From JBKCUI01 sp052161625 (GTDB lineage: Bacteria > Planctomycetota > Planctomycetia > Pirellulales > Pirellulaceae): DNA of 64,000 nucleotides. Made by a program: the position numbers and the translations under genes. Positions 9,732 through 21,910 of this stretch are shown here, piece by piece. The DNA lies in NCBI GenBank assembly GCA_052161625.1, contig CP197412.1. The stretch is one strand, 5' to 3'. The notes beneath the pieces were generated by a model. That model ran no database searches and was not told where the DNA came from. It saw only the letters and a list, made by a program, of their open reading frames with translations. How positions within the stretch are numbered: position 1 is the stretch's first letter; every line of letters starts with the position of its first letter.

Positions 9732-11531
9732 ATGACCAAGCAGTGGCGGTATCGCGGCTTTGACGCCGCAGCAATCCAGCATTTGGCGAAAACGGCAGGT
9801 GTCGAGACAGTCGTTGCGCAGCTCCTCTTTCAGCGGGGAATCACCGACCCCGGCTTCATACAAACCTTCTTAGAGCCCAAGTTTTCGGAGCTTCGGGAGC
9901 CCCTTCTGCTTCCCAACATGGGGCTGGCCTCGGAACGCATTTATCGGGCCGTACAAGACCGAATCCCTATCGTGGTCTACGGTGATTACGACGCCGACGG
10001 GATGTGCGGAACCGCCATCCTCTACAACTGCTTGAAGATGCTGCGAGCGGATGTGCAGTATTACATTCCGAACCGGCTCGAGGATAGTTACGGTCTGAGT
10101 TGCGAGGCGTTGTCCAAGCTTCATCAGAGAGGTCGGCGGTTGGTCATCTCGGTTGACTGTGGAATTGGTTCAGTCGCAGAAGCCTCGCATTGCCGAGAGC
10201 TCGGGCTGGAATTGATCGTGACCGATCACCACACCATCGGCGAAACGCTCCCCGATGCATCGGCCATTGTGCATCCAGCGCTTCCCGATTTTGGCTACCC
10301 CTTTCATGGCTTGTGCGGAGGGGGCGTGGCTTTCAAATTGGCTTGGGCGCTTTGCCAATTGGACAGCCAGGACAAACGGGTCACACCGGCCCATCGCCAG
10401 TTCTTGTTGGAATCGACATGCATTGCAGCCATTGCGACGGTCGCAGATGTCGTCCCGTTAGTGGATGAGAATCGAATAATCGTTCGAAGTGCGCTGAAAC
10501 TGTTTCTGCAAAACGCCCCCCTCGGCCTCAAAGCCTTGATGGAGCGAGCCAAATTGCACACGAAGTCCTCCCTGGCAGCAGAGGACATCGCTTTCACGTT
10601 GGCCCCTCGCTTGAATGCGGCTGGTCGATTGGGGCAGGCGCAGTTGGGGGTCGAACTTCTGACCACCCAGGATCCAGAGCGGGCCAAGGCCTTGGCCGAA
10701 TATTTGGATCGCCTCAATAGCGATCGGGAATCCCTCGAGCGCTCGGTCACTTTGGCGGCCACCAAGCAAATCAAAGAACAATTCGACGTCGAGAACGATC
10801 CTGCCTTGGTTGTGCATGGAGCCGGCTGGCATCTCGGAGTGATCGGCGTGGTGGCGGGTCGATTGGCAGAGAAGTTCCATCGCCCGGTCGTGGTCGTTGG
10901 CTTGGATCCGTTGGGTCAAAAACCGGGGACAGGATCAGCCCGTTCGGCTGGCGTGGTGAACTTGTACGAAGCTTTTCAGGATTGCCGCGAACATCTGGTG
11001 AGCTGTGGTGGTCATGCTGCAGCGGCCGGTCTCAAGATTCAGGAACATTGCATACCGAGCTTCCGCGCCGCACTTTTGGAGGCAGTCGCAACGCGACTGG
11101 GTGGGACTCGGCCCAGCCCCATCCTCGAGATCGATGCCGAGGTGACGCTCAAACAGATCAGCAGTCTGTCTCTGGTCCAAAGGATTGAGCGATTGGCTCC
11201 GTTCGGGGCATCCAACCCCCGGCCCATTTTCGTTGCCAATCAAGTCCAGTTGACGGAGCCTGCCAAGACCATGGGCAATGGAGATCGACACTTCCAAGCC
11301 CGCTTTGTTCAACACGGGACGGCAATTCGCGCCATCGCGTTTGGACAGAGCGAGTGGGTGGAGACGATCAATCAACACCCCGGTTCGATCGATATCGCCT
11401 TTCGTCCGAACATCAATGAATTTGGTGGGAACCATCGTGTTGAATTGCAAGTGATGGATTGGCGGTGGTCCCCCTCGTCCGTACCAGCCCCACATGTTCT
11501 GGAGCGAAGCAACATCTCCACTTTGACTTAA
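9732..11531 (+). CDS. recJ: Single-stranded-DNA-specific exonuclease RecJ
   Basis: The 599-residue length and all RecJ blocks fit. Near residue 80 lies the DHH-family motif I, VVYGDYDADGMCGTA, followed by ISVDCGIG, then VTDHHTIGE with the DHH-type metal ligands, and LAPRLNAAGRLG. The DHHA1 half carries GWHLGVIGVVAGRLAE, GSARS and SCGGHAAAAGLKI. RecJ degrades single-stranded DNA 5' to 3' in recombination and mismatch repair, in the cytoplasm. It appears to be the first gene of a four-gene plus-strand run with gaps of about 25-30 bases (MBL RNase Z-like protein, TrhO-RluA fusion, hemolysin III). Confidence 0.95.
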   Translation: MTKQWRYRGFDAAAIQHLAKTAGVETVVAQLLFQRGITDPGFIQTFLEPKFSELREPLLLPNMGLASERIYRAVQDRIPIVVYGDYDADGMCGTAILYNCLKMLRADVQYYIPNRLEDSYGLSCEALSKLHQRGRRLVISVDCGIGSVAEASHCRELGLELIVTDHHTIGETLPDASAIVHPALPDFGYPFHGLCGGGVAFKLAWALCQLDSQDKRVTPAHRQFLLESTCIAAIATVADVVPLVDENRIIVRSALKLFLQNAPLGLKALMERAKLHTKSSLAAEDIAFTLAPRLNAAGRLGQAQLGVELLTTQDPERAKALAEYLDRLNSDRESLERSVTLAATKQIKEQFDVENDPALVVHGAGWHLGVIGVVAGRLAEKFHRPVVVVGLDPLGQKPGTGSARSAGVVNLYEAFQDCREHLVSCGGHAAAAGLKIQEHCIPSFRAALLEAVATRLGGTRPSPILEIDAEVTLKQISSLSLVQRIERLAPFGASNPRPIFVANQVQLTEPAKTMGNGDRHFQARFVQHGTAIRAIAFGQSEWVETINQHPGSIDIAFRPNINEFGGNHRVELQVMDWRWSPSSVPAPHVLERSNISTLT

Positions 11532-11562
11532 GATTCATTTCCCTCTCTCCGAGTTTGGTTCC

Positions 11563-12495
11563 TTGTCAAATAATCCTTTATCATCTCAAGACTCTTCGGT
11601 TCGACGCACCAAAGCGACCGACAGCATGGATTCGCAGCTTGCCGAAACCATCGGCTCAGTAGACAACGCCCCGACGCTGGAGCTTGCACATGGCAACCTC
11701 ACGATCGACGGATATTCTCGAGCCGCGGTGCAGACTTACTGGCGGATCGCCGAGCTAAAAATCGGTTTCGATCTAGGAGCCCAGCCTTGGGATCACATGG
11801 CGCTCCCTCGATACTTTGTATCCCACACTCACCTCGACCACATTGCCGCCCTTCCGTCGTATGTCGCACGACGGCGGATGATGAAGATGGATCGGCCGAC
11901 GATCTATCTTCCCGAGTCCGCGGTCTCGGCGGTGGACTCCATGCTCAAGGCCTTCACTCGCTTGGACCGCGGGCGGTTGCCTTGCGAACTGGTTCCGCTG
12001 ACGGCCAATCAGGAGGTCGAACTCTCGCGCGAGTTGGTCGTAACGGCGATTCCAATGAAACACACCGTTCCTTCGCTCGGTTTCATTGTGTGGGACCGAC
12101 GACGCAAACTGAAACCGGAATACGCGGAGCTCACCGGTGAGCAGATCCGAGATATCAAGCTGAGCGGCGTCGATGTGACCAACGAGGTTCGCATTCCCCT
12201 GATTGCTTACACGGGAGACACCGCACCGCAGGGGTTGGACTCGAATCCCGATGTTTATCGCGCCAAGATTCTGATCACGGAAATGACGTTTGTGGCCCCC
12301 GAGCATCGCAAAGAGAAAATCCACAAACACGGACATATGCACCTGGACGATATCGTCGCACGAAGGGACGATTTTAAGAATGAAGTGGTCATCTGCGGGC
12401 ATTTTAGCACGCGCTACAACGACTCGCAGATCCGCCGTTGGGTCGATAAAGCGATCCCCGATCGGCTCGATGGTCGGCTTCATCTTTGGATTTAG
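11563..12495 (+). CDS. MBL-fold hydrolase, ribonuclease Z-like
   Basis: A metallo-beta-lactamase-fold protein with the metal motif SHTHLDHIAALP (HxHxDH), a second ligand region IPMKHTVPSLGF, the phosphodiesterase-type aspartate in LIAYTGDTA, and the late histidines in HGHMHLDD and CGHFSTRY. This order matches RNase Z / ElaC-like enzymes, which cut tRNA 3' trailers, although the long flexible arm of true RNase Z is not obvious. It could instead be a general nuclease or phosphodiesterase. The encoded tRNAs in this window lack CCA, so 3' processing by such an enzyme plus CCA addition would be needed. The start is uncertain: TTG at 11563 gives a Ser-rich 21-residue extension, ATG at 11626 gives MDSQLAET; neither has a good Shine-Dalgarno site. 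Confidence 0.8.
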   Translation: MSNNPLSSQDSSVRRTKATDSMDSQLAETIGSVDNAPTLELAHGNLTIDGYSRAAVQTYWRIAELKIGFDLGAQPWDHMALPRYFVSHTHLDHIAALPSYVARRRMMKMDRPTIYLPESAVSAVDSMLKAFTRLDRGRLPCELVPLTANQEVELSRELVVTAIPMKHTVPSLGFIVWDRRRKLKPEYAELTGEQIRDIKLSGVDVTNEVRIPLIAYTGDTAPQGLDSNPDVYRAKILITEMTFVAPEHRKEKIHKHGHMHLDDIVARRDDFKNEVVICGHFSTRYNDSQIRRWVDKAIPDRLDGRLHLWI

Positions 12496-12521
12496 GTTTC
12501 GTTTGCCGCTCAGGTTCTCGC

Positions 12522-14345
12522 ATGTCCAGCATCGTCAACATCGCCGCATACAAGTACGTTGAGCTCGACGAACTAGATAATCGTCGCCTCCACCTTAAAC
12601 AAGTTACCGCCGAGTGGCGCCTCAAAGGGACCATTCTTCTTAGCCACGAAGGGATCAACCTATTCCTAGCCGGAGAGCGGGTCGCGATCGACGCCTTTTT
12701 GAGCTTTCTCCGCGCGTCCCATCCTGGTCTTGCCGATTTGCCAGTGAAAGAGAGTCTCACCGACTATCAACCTTTTCACCGCATGCTGGTCAAGCTCAAG
12801 AGGGAAATCATCCCGGTCGGGGACGGAGGCAAGCTCGCCGTGCAAGTCGATGAACGCGTCGTTGAAGTCGAACCCATTCAGGACGCGTCGCCGAAACTCC
12901 CTCCGCAAGAGTTGAAACGATGGCTCGACGAAGGGAAGCCAATCGCATTGCTGGACACCCGCAACACCTACGAAACCGACTTGGGGACATTCGAGGGAGC
13001 CATCGATTTACGACTGCGGACCTTTCGCGAATTCCCGCAGGCTGCGGCATCGCTTCCCGACGAAGTGAAAAAGAATCCTGTCGTGATGTTCTGCACCGGC
13101 GGAATTCGTTGCGAGAAAATCGGCCCCTACATGAAGGGGCTTGGTTTCGAAAACATCTATCAATTGGAGGGGGGGATTCTCAAGTATTTCGAAGAGTGTC
13201 AGCAGTCCCATTATCGCGGCGATTGCTTCGTCTTCGATCAACGCGTTGCCGTCGACCCAAACTTATCCCCTTCCGATTCCTACGAGTGCTTTGCCTGCAA
13301 GCACGTTCTCACTCCCGAAGAGATCCAATCCGATCGCTATCGAGAAGGTCAGTTTTGCCCCCACTGCTACCAAGCCGAAGAGGAGCGAAAAGATGCCAGG
13401 CAGGCTCGCATTCGTCAGATTGCATCGGAACAGCGAGGTTGCATCCCCTATGAAAATCGCCGATGGATCTCGATCCCACAGCGATACGCCGGCCTGCCGT
13501 TGCTCGACGCGCTTTGCCAATTCATGCCTGGTTACAGCCAGGAAGCTTGGATCGAAGACATTAAAGAGGGGCTCGTGCAGTGCCCACGAAGAAATTACCA
13601 ACCCGCTTCGGCGCAAGAGATTGTTCAAGAAGGGGCGAGATTCCTTCACTGCCAGCCAGGGACTGTCGAACCACCGATCAGCGATTCGATCGACTTGATC
13701 GATGAAGACGAAGCGCTCGTCGTGGTCAGCAAAGGAGCTCCCTTGCCCGTGCACCCCTCTGGACGCTATGCGAAAAATACATTGTTATCGATCCTGCAAG
13801 AGGCGTACGCGCCAGAAAAACTGCGTCCGTGTCACCGCCTGGACTTGAACACGACGGGATTGGTCGTGTTTGCACGACGCTACAAGTACGCGCAATCCAT
13901 TCAGCAGCAGTTTGCCGATGGAGCGGTGGAAAAGGTGTATCTCGTTCAGGTGGACGGGAACGTGGAGTGGGATTGCACAGAGTGTCGCGAGCCGATCTCG
14001 AAAGAGTCACTCCCTAACGGCGGCCGTGGCATCGATCCTGCAGGGCAACATGCCGAATCGATCTTCAGGGTCTTGGAGCGAGGTGAGAATTCGACGAAGT
14101 TGGAGGCGAAGCTGATCACAGGACGCACCCATCAGCTCCGATTGCACCTGGCATCGCTTGGGCATCCCGTTGTCAATGATCCATTGTATTTGCCGGGTGG
14201 GATGACGCGTTCTCAACCGGACGCCGTTAGAATGGCACAACCGATGCAGCTTCACTGCTACCGCATGGCGCTGCGTCACCCTGTTACCAATCAGTGTGTC
14301 GAGTGGGTTGCCCCTCGAGAACCCAGCGCGATATTCTCCCCCTAA
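12522..14345 (+). CDS. Fusion of TrhO-type tRNA hydroxylase (rhodanese) and RluA-family pseudouridine synthase
   Basis: Two RNA-modifying enzymes in one 607-residue chain. Residues 1-300 match TrhO/YceA: the N-terminal ferredoxin-like part (KGTILLSHEGINLFLAG), then a rhodanese domain with LLDTRNTYE and the active Cys191 in FCTGGIRCEK, and a zinc-like CFAC ... CPHC pair. TrhO oxidises U34 of certain tRNAs. From about residue 380 the chain is an RluA-type pseudouridine synthase, with LPVHPSGRY, the catalytic aspartate in CHRLDLNTTGLVVFA, and TGRTHQLRLHLASLGHPV. The ATG at 12522 was chosen because conserved sequence starts there (MSSIVNIAAYKYV); the open frame begins 36 bases earlier within the preceding gene. 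It sits 26 bases downstream of the MBL gene. Confidence 0.88.
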   Translation: MSSIVNIAAYKYVELDELDNRRLHLKQVTAEWRLKGTILLSHEGINLFLAGERVAIDAFLSFLRASHPGLADLPVKESLTDYQPFHRMLVKLKREIIPVGDGGKLAVQVDERVVEVEPIQDASPKLPPQELKRWLDEGKPIALLDTRNTYETDLGTFEGAIDLRLRTFREFPQAAASLPDEVKKNPVVMFCTGGIRCEKIGPYMKGLGFENIYQLEGGILKYFEECQQSHYRGDCFVFDQRVAVDPNLSPSDSYECFACKHVLTPEEIQSDRYREGQFCPHCYQAEEERKDARQARIRQIASEQRGCIPYENRRWISIPQRYAGLPLLDALCQFMPGYSQEAWIEDIKEGLVQCPRRNYQPASAQEIVQEGARFLHCQPGTVEPPISDSIDLIDEDEALVVVSKGAPLPVHPSGRYAKNTLLSILQEAYAPEKLRPCHRLDLNTTGLVVFARRYKYAQSIQQQFADGAVEKVYLVQVDGNVEWDCTECREPISKESLPNGGRGIDPAGQHAESIFRVLERGENSTKLEAKLITGRTHQLRLHLASLGHPVVNDPLYLPGGMTRSQPDAVRMAQPMQLHCYRMALRHPVTNQCVEWVAPREPSAIFSP

Positions 14346-14373
14346 CGTCGGTCCTTATCCCCACCTTTTGAAT

Positions 14374-15021
14374 ATGGCCAAAACATGGACGCTTGAGAAT
14401 GCCTCGGAAGAGAGGCTAAACGCGTTGATTCACGGAATCGGATTTCTGCTCAGCATTCCCGCGATGCTCTTCTTGGCGGATCTTTCGTTGGATCGCGATC
14501 CAGGGCTCTTGGTTGCGTGCATCGTTTATGGCTGCAGCCTATCGGCGATGTATCTGTTCTCGATGCTCTCTCATGCGGTAAAGAATCCGGACATGCGGCA
14601 TCGCATGCGAGCGCTCGATCAAGGTGTCATTTATACCTTGATCGCCGGGACCTTTACCCCCTTCATCTGGGCCAACATGGAGGGGTGGGGGCGCGGTACA
14701 TTGCTCGCTGCGGTATGGATCGCAGCGTTGGCTGGATTTCTATCGAAGGTTTTCAGCAAGCACCGCATCGACGATATGAATCCGCTCTGGTGCATCCTGC
14801 TGGGTTGGGGGCCCGCAATGGTTCTCTTTTCGTTCGTCTCCACCCTGTGCTTCGCCACGATGCTCTTAGGAGGAGTCCTTTACACGCTAGGTGTCGTGTT
14901 TTTGCAGAACGATCATAAAGAGTGGTATTTCCATCCCGTGTGGCATGTGATGGTGATCCTCGCGAGTGCCACGCATTACGCAGGAATCGCCGCCTTCGCC
15001 GTTTTAGGCTGGGATCGATGA
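14374..15021 (+). CDS. Hemolysin III / PAQR-family membrane protein
   Basis: A 215-residue protein with seven hydrophobic segments. Family landmarks are the early EERLNALIHGIGFLLS with its conserved histidine, the second-helix MLSHAVKNP, the central RALDQGVIYTLIAGTFTPF and the late WHVMVILASATHYAGI. The conserved Asp and His residues are those thought to bind zinc in the PAQR/HlyIII superfamily, whose bacterial members have unclear, probably lipid-related, roles. The ATG at 14374 begins MAKTWTLENA; the open frame upstream overlaps the previous gene and was not used. It is the last gene of the recJ cluster and converges on the desaturase gene. Confidence 0.85.
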   Translation: MAKTWTLENASEERLNALIHGIGFLLSIPAMLFLADLSLDRDPGLLVACIVYGCSLSAMYLFSMLSHAVKNPDMRHRMRALDQGVIYTLIAGTFTPFIWANMEGWGRGTLLAAVWIAALAGFLSKVFSKHRIDDMNPLWCILLGWGPAMVLFSFVSTLCFATMLLGGVLYTLGVVFLQNDHKEWYFHPVWHVMVILASATHYAGIAAFAVLGWDR

Positions 15022-15049
15022 CCCCAGCCGGACGATCGCCCGCTCGCAA

Positions 15050-16066
15050 TTAAGCGGCGTTGCGTTCCGCATGAGCTCGCTTCTTGTCCTGCATGCTCGC
15101 TAGATCGACCACATCGGTGGCCAAGCCGAGGACTCGCAGGAGCCGGATCGCGGCGTAGGTGATATCGAACTCCCACCACTTGTGACCGTGTTGAGCCAAA
15201 CGGGGATGTGCGTGGTGATTGTTGTGCCAGCCTTCGCCGTAAGCAATGATCGCGACCCACCAATTGTTCCGGCTATCGTCCTTGGTCTCGTAGTTCTTGT
15301 ACCCGAACATGTGCGAGGCCGAGTTGACAAACCAAGTAGCGTGAAGCACGCCCACCATTCGAACGCAGACCGCCCAAATCAACCACGAAACGGCCAAGTC
15401 GGTACCACCGATTAGATATCCAACACCGGAGAGCATCGCTGCAAACGCAAGGTGAATCGGGAGGAACCATTTTTCCAGGGTCATCAAGAACGGTTTTTTC
15501 AACAAATCGGGAACCCACTTGCGAGCGTATCCATTGAAATCACCGTTGTCGGTGGTGAACGCCAACCAGAACATGTGAGCCCACCAAGGTCCATCGTGCG
15601 GGGAGTGTGGATCTCCAGGCTGGTCACTGTAAGCATGGTGCTTTCGGTGGTTGGCCGTCCAAGAAATCGGGCCCCCTTCGCCGGCCAAGGTTCCGATAAG
15701 TGCAAGCGTATTGTAAAGCCACTTGGGAACGACCAGCCCGGTGTGCGTCAAAAGCCGGTGGAACCCAAGACAAATGCCTAGACTACCTGTCGCCCAGTGG
15801 AACACGAGGGCCAAAGCAAGGCCAGACCAGGTGAACGTCCAAGGAGCGAACAGCACGCCGATGTGCAACGCGACTAACCATGCCGAAGGTCCCCACTGAA
15901 CGTGATAGATCTCGGGAACGGGTGAAGCTTTGCTTCCGCCCGATACCCCTTTGTGCGAGGCTTTGCCAATTTCGTCCACAATCGGCTGGACGGGTGCGAC
16001 CAAATTGCCTGGATGGTGGTTCCGGGCTTGTGGTCCGGCTTCATGGTTTGCGGCGGAGCCTTTCAT
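15050..16066 (-). CDS. Acyl-CoA/acyl-lipid delta-9-type fatty acid desaturase
   Basis: The 338-residue membrane protein carries the three histidine boxes of the di-iron desaturases in order: HRLLTH in GFHRLLTHTGL, HRKHH in TANHRKHHAYSDQPGDPHSPH, and HNNHH in GEGWHNNHHAHP. Two pairs of hydrophobic segments flank the first two boxes. The layout is that of stearoyl-CoA (delta-9) desaturases, which introduce a double bond into saturated acyl chains using oxygen and a ferredoxin or cytochrome donor; the regiochemistry is inferred. A ferredoxin gene lies far away in the window and is not linked. The first 50 residues are variable. Confidence 0.9.
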   Translation of the reverse strand: MKGSAANHEAGPQARNHHPGNLVAPVQPIVDEIGKASHKGVSGGSKASPVPEIYHVQWGPSAWLVALHIGVLFAPWTFTWSGLALALVFHWATGSLGICLGFHRLLTHTGLVVPKWLYNTLALIGTLAGEGGPISWTANHRKHHAYSDQPGDPHSPHDGPWWAHMFWLAFTTDNGDFNGYARKWVPDLLKKPFLMTLEKWFLPIHLAFAAMLSGVGYLIGGTDLAVSWLIWAVCVRMVGVLHATWFVNSASHMFGYKNYETKDDSRNNWWVAIIAYGEGWHNNHHAHPRLAQHGHKWWEFDITYAAIRLLRVLGLATDVVDLASMQDKKRAHAERNAA

Positions 16067-16262
16067 GCGGCTGTTTCCTTTTTCCTTGTGTTGATTCGTA
16101 GCGACCCGTCGATCGGATCGCCGTAGCCCTGAGCCGCCATGCTCCGCTCCTGACTGGATGGATCGCGGCTCCCTGTGGAAGCGTGCGGCTATAAAGAATA
16201 ACGTTCGCCCCGAGATTCCTATGTCGAGGCGCGGTTATCGGTCTGTCAAAGATTTGTAAAAC

Positions 16263-16883
16263 CTAGTCTCGAGCAAGGCCGGGCAAGCGGTGGATGTAGT
16301 GTCCGGGCCCTAAGGTCTGCGCATGCTGCACATACCCCCATCGCTTCATCAATCGGTCCGTCAACCGGTCGGAGATGGCTTGGCAAACCACCGCTTGACA
16401 CCCCCTCGACTTCGCAATCCATGCCACCAACTCGACGCATCGACGAAGAGTTGAATAGGGAGTGTGCCTGCCACAGACAAGATACTGAACAGCCATAAAC
16501 CCAGGACTGCGATAGGGAAATGCATAGTAGACCACGCAATCTCCATCCGGGACACGCGGCCGAAGACTGTCCTGCAGCACATCCCAACGGCTGGCAAAAC
16601 AAGGGACCCACCTAGACGTGAACTGGAACGCAAAACGGTCGCTACCCGAGTCCACTGCACGCAGCGAGAGCCGCGCATACCGATAGCCCGCAACTTGTTT
16701 CCAGAACAACAAGTCGTTAAGAGGAGGGTGGCAATCACCGCAATGGGACTCGCTCGCGTCTCGCGTGATCAAGAAAGGAGCATCGTCAAATCGAAGCTCC
16801 CTGCGTTCACGACGACAACACCAGCTAGCTATCCGCCAGCTAGCAAACTGCCAGCTACGGCCCTTGGTCGTTCGATCGCTCAA
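16263..16883 (-). CDS. Hypothetical protein, possibly GNAT-like
   Basis: A 206-residue protein that is not recognised with certainty. The C-terminal third (RRCVELVAWIAKSRG, then RLTDRLMKRWGYVQH) resembles the last helices and strand of an N-acetyltransferase fold, and the middle has VVYYAFPYRSPGFMAVQYLV as a possible central sheet, but the acetyl-CoA loop R/QxxGxG/A is not present. The first 40 residues are Trp, Arg and Cys rich and may be non-coding if the real start is later; the DNA at the 5' end holds three CCAGCTA direct copies. It begins 8 bases after the rpsT stop, so it is probably transcribed with rpsT. Confidence 0.6.
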   Translation of the reverse strand: MSDRTTKGRSWQFASWRIASWCCRRERRELRFDDAPFLITRDASESHCGDCHPPLNDLLFWKQVAGYRYARLSLRAVDSGSDRFAFQFTSRWVPCFASRWDVLQDSLRPRVPDGDCVVYYAFPYRSPGFMAVQYLVCGRHTPYSTLRRCVELVAWIAKSRGCQAVVCQAISDRLTDRLMKRWGYVQHAQTLGPGHYIHRLPGLARD

Positions 16884-16891
16884 TCGACCGC

Positions 16892-17161
16892 TTAGGCAGC
16901 CGAAGCCTTTTTGATGTAAGCGTTCAAACGGCTCTTGGTGCGAGCGGCTTTGTTGACGTGAATGATTTTCTTCGAAGCGGTCTGATCCAACATCTTGCAG
17001 AGCTTGTTGAATTGCTCTTTCGCTTCGTCAAAATTCTTCGCCGTCACCGATTCACGCAACTTCTTGATAGCCGTTTTGAGCTGCGATTTCGCTGCTCGAT
17101 TGCGAGAGCGTCGCTCTAGGGATTGTCGAAGACGCTTCTTAGCGCTTTGAATATTCGGCAC
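16892..17161 (-). CDS. rpsT: 30S ribosomal protein S20
   Basis: An 89-residue Lys/Arg-rich helical protein starting with PNIQSAKKRLRQSLERRSRN after the initiator and ending NKAARTKSRLNAYIKKAS, the two helices that hold 16S rRNA in the S20 family. A GTG at 17161 is taken as the start because the conserved sequence begins there and GGAG lies 8 bases upstream on the coding strand; the open frame runs another 92 codons upstream but that part is not S20-like. Confidence 0.95.
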   Translation of the reverse strand: MPNIQSAKKRLRQSLERRSRNRAAKSQLKTAIKKLRESVTAKNFDEAKEQFNKLCKMLDQTASKKIIHVNKAARTKSRLNAYIKKASAA

Positions 17162-17340
17162 AGTAAACTCCAGCGAACCCGATGGTTCCCAAAATCGAAA
17201 AAACTTATACAAAAGTCTTGGGCTTGGTATCTTCGCAAGGAAAGTCGATCTTGTCAACTTGAAGAGGGGGGAATCGGAGATTAGGGTTAAGGGGTACCCG
17301 ACTGGACGGATGGCCACTTCCTGCCCTGCGATATGCACCC

Positions 17341-17553
17341 ATGAACTTTTTGTTTCCATTGCTACCTTATTTTTGGCTTGCCCTACTCGTAGGGGCAATT
17401 CTCGCCGTGATTGTGGCGGCGATTCGGGCTCGGCCAAAGAAGGCTAAAAAGAAGAAGGGGGAGGAGCAGGAGACGTCAGCGGCGGATCCATTTTCTGGCT
17501 CCGAACCGGTTTTGGATTTCGGAGACGAGCTTTCTCAAATGGAGAACAAATAG
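17341..17553 (+). CDS. Small single-pass membrane protein
   Basis: A 70-residue protein with one clear N-terminal membrane helix (PYFWLALLVGAILAVIVAA), a very basic stretch right after it (RARPKKAKKKKG) and an acidic C-terminal tail ending LSQMENK. The positive-inside rule puts the tail in the cytoplasm. It lies 40 bases upstream of lgt on the same strand and may be co-transcribed. No family is recognised. Confidence 0.6.
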   Translation: MNFLFPLLPYFWLALLVGAILAVIVAAIRARPKKAKKKKGEEQETSAADPFSGSEPVLDFGDELSQMENK

Positions 17554-17593
17554 CTCTCTATCTTTCGCGGGGCTCATGCTTTAACGTTTAGGC

Positions 17594-18856
17594 ATGAGGC
17601 AAACATTATTTCACATTCCCCATGCGTTTCTCGGGCTTCCCGTGTTTGGGTTGGTGAGTTGGGGAACGCTGGTTCTGGTCGTCATTGCGATCTTGGCATT
17701 GGCGGCGGCTCGAACGGCAGAGCTGCGAGAATCCCTTTTAAAGAACAATGGGGTTGTTTGGGGAGCAATGCTGCTTCTCAACGCCCTCTTGCTCCCACGC
17801 ATTGAAACGCGGATCGACGATTGGCCCGTGGGGCTCCCGGTTCGCGGATACGGTGTTTTGCTCATGCTGGGAGTTCTGTTCGGCGTTTGGGTGGCGCTTC
17901 GCCGGGCTCGCACGCGCGGAATTTCAACGGAGTCGTTTTTTTCTTTGGCGACCTGGACCGTCGTCGCTGGGATTGTCGGGGCCCGTTTGTTCTATGTCGT
18001 TCAGTATTGGGACGAGATGGAGGGAGACACGCTGGCTGCCAAACTCGTCTCGGTTCTGCAGATCACCGAAGGGGGACTGGTCGTTTACGGAAGCGTGATC
18101 GGTGGATTGGCTGCGATGATTTTCTGGACCCTTCGCCATCGCGTTTCCATCTTGCTCGTGGCAGACGCGGTGACCCCGGCCTTTTTTTTAGGTCTTGCCT
18201 TCGGACGGATCGGCTGCTTGCTCAACGGCTGCTGCTACGGGGGCGTTTGCGAAACGGATTTGCCGTCGATTTCGTTCCCGGCAGGATCCCCCGTCTACGA
18301 GGAACAGCTTTCCAACGGACGAATCTTGGGAATCGAAACGGAGGATCGACGCATCGTTTCGGTGAAGCCTGACTCCTGGGGGGCGAAGAAAGGAATTCGC
18401 GAAGGGGGACGGATCGATCGACTTAGCTGGACTCCGGTGGATGGCCCAAACCCTGAAGAACCGCTCCGTCGGCCTGCCTTTGAAGGGGTCTTGGTCGTCG
18501 ATGGACAGACGTACTATATTCCCTCCGAGGAAATACCTCGTTCCTCCGTGGGTGTTCACCCTTCTCAACTCTATGCTTCCGCAGGAGGATTGGTTCTCTT
18601 CCTTTGGACGGCCGCGCTTTCGCCGTTTCTCTCCCGCACCGGGACACTCTTTGCCACCGGTCTGATCGCTTACGGCGTCGTCCGCACGATGGAGGAGTAC
18701 ATTCGTGTCGATGAAGCAGGCCAGTTCGGAACCGACCTGAGTATTTCGCAATGGATCAGCGCAATCGGCATCGCCATCGGGCTTACGATTTGGCTTTTCG
18801 CTTTTTTGCCAAAACGCCCAGGAGAGAACGCCACATCCGTTGCTCCCGGCCGTTGA
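17594..18856 (+). CDS. lgt: Prolipoprotein diacylglyceryl transferase with an inserted PDZ-like segment
   Basis: Lgt moves diacylglycerol from phosphatidylglycerol onto the lipobox cysteine of prolipoproteins in the inner membrane. Visible family motifs are VRGYGVLLMLG (84-94), VGARLFYV (128-135), the GLVVYGSVIGG block (161-171), the signature GRIGCLLNGCCYG (204-216) and VHPSQLYAS (321-329). At 420 residues it is about 130-150 longer than usual. The extra material lies at the N-terminus and, more strikingly, between residues 230 and 318, just after the signature, where RIVSVKPDSWGAKKGIREGGRI looks like the ligand end of a PDZ-type domain. Start ATG is the first in the frame. Confidence 0.9.
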   Translation: MRQTLFHIPHAFLGLPVFGLVSWGTLVLVVIAILALAAARTAELRESLLKNNGVVWGAMLLLNALLLPRIETRIDDWPVGLPVRGYGVLLMLGVLFGVWVALRRARTRGISTESFFSLATWTVVAGIVGARLFYVVQYWDEMEGDTLAAKLVSVLQITEGGLVVYGSVIGGLAAMIFWTLRHRVSILLVADAVTPAFFLGLAFGRIGCLLNGCCYGGVCETDLPSISFPAGSPVYEEQLSNGRILGIETEDRRIVSVKPDSWGAKKGIREGGRIDRLSWTPVDGPNPEEPLRRPAFEGVLVVDGQTYYIPSEEIPRSSVGVHPSQLYASAGGLVLFLWTAALSPFLSRTGTLFATGLIAYGVVRTMEEYIRVDEAGQFGTDLSISQWISAIGIAIGLTIWLFAFLPKRPGENATSVAPGR

Positions 18857-18957
18857 ATGCTATGGCGGAAAATGCAGCGACTCCGATCGGTGCCACGGTG
18901 CACGGTGCCACGGTGCCCCGCTCCAACGAGCAGGGCTCGCGATGGGAGAAAGACAGC

Positions 18958-21807
<2,850 letters not shown>

Positions 21808-21910
21808 CCGAGATCCTCGATCGTGCGATTGTAAAAGAACAGGAACGGCAATCGCGTTTGCAAGAACCAACGACGAATCAATCGCGCGGTCGATCGCACT
21901 GCGATGGCTG

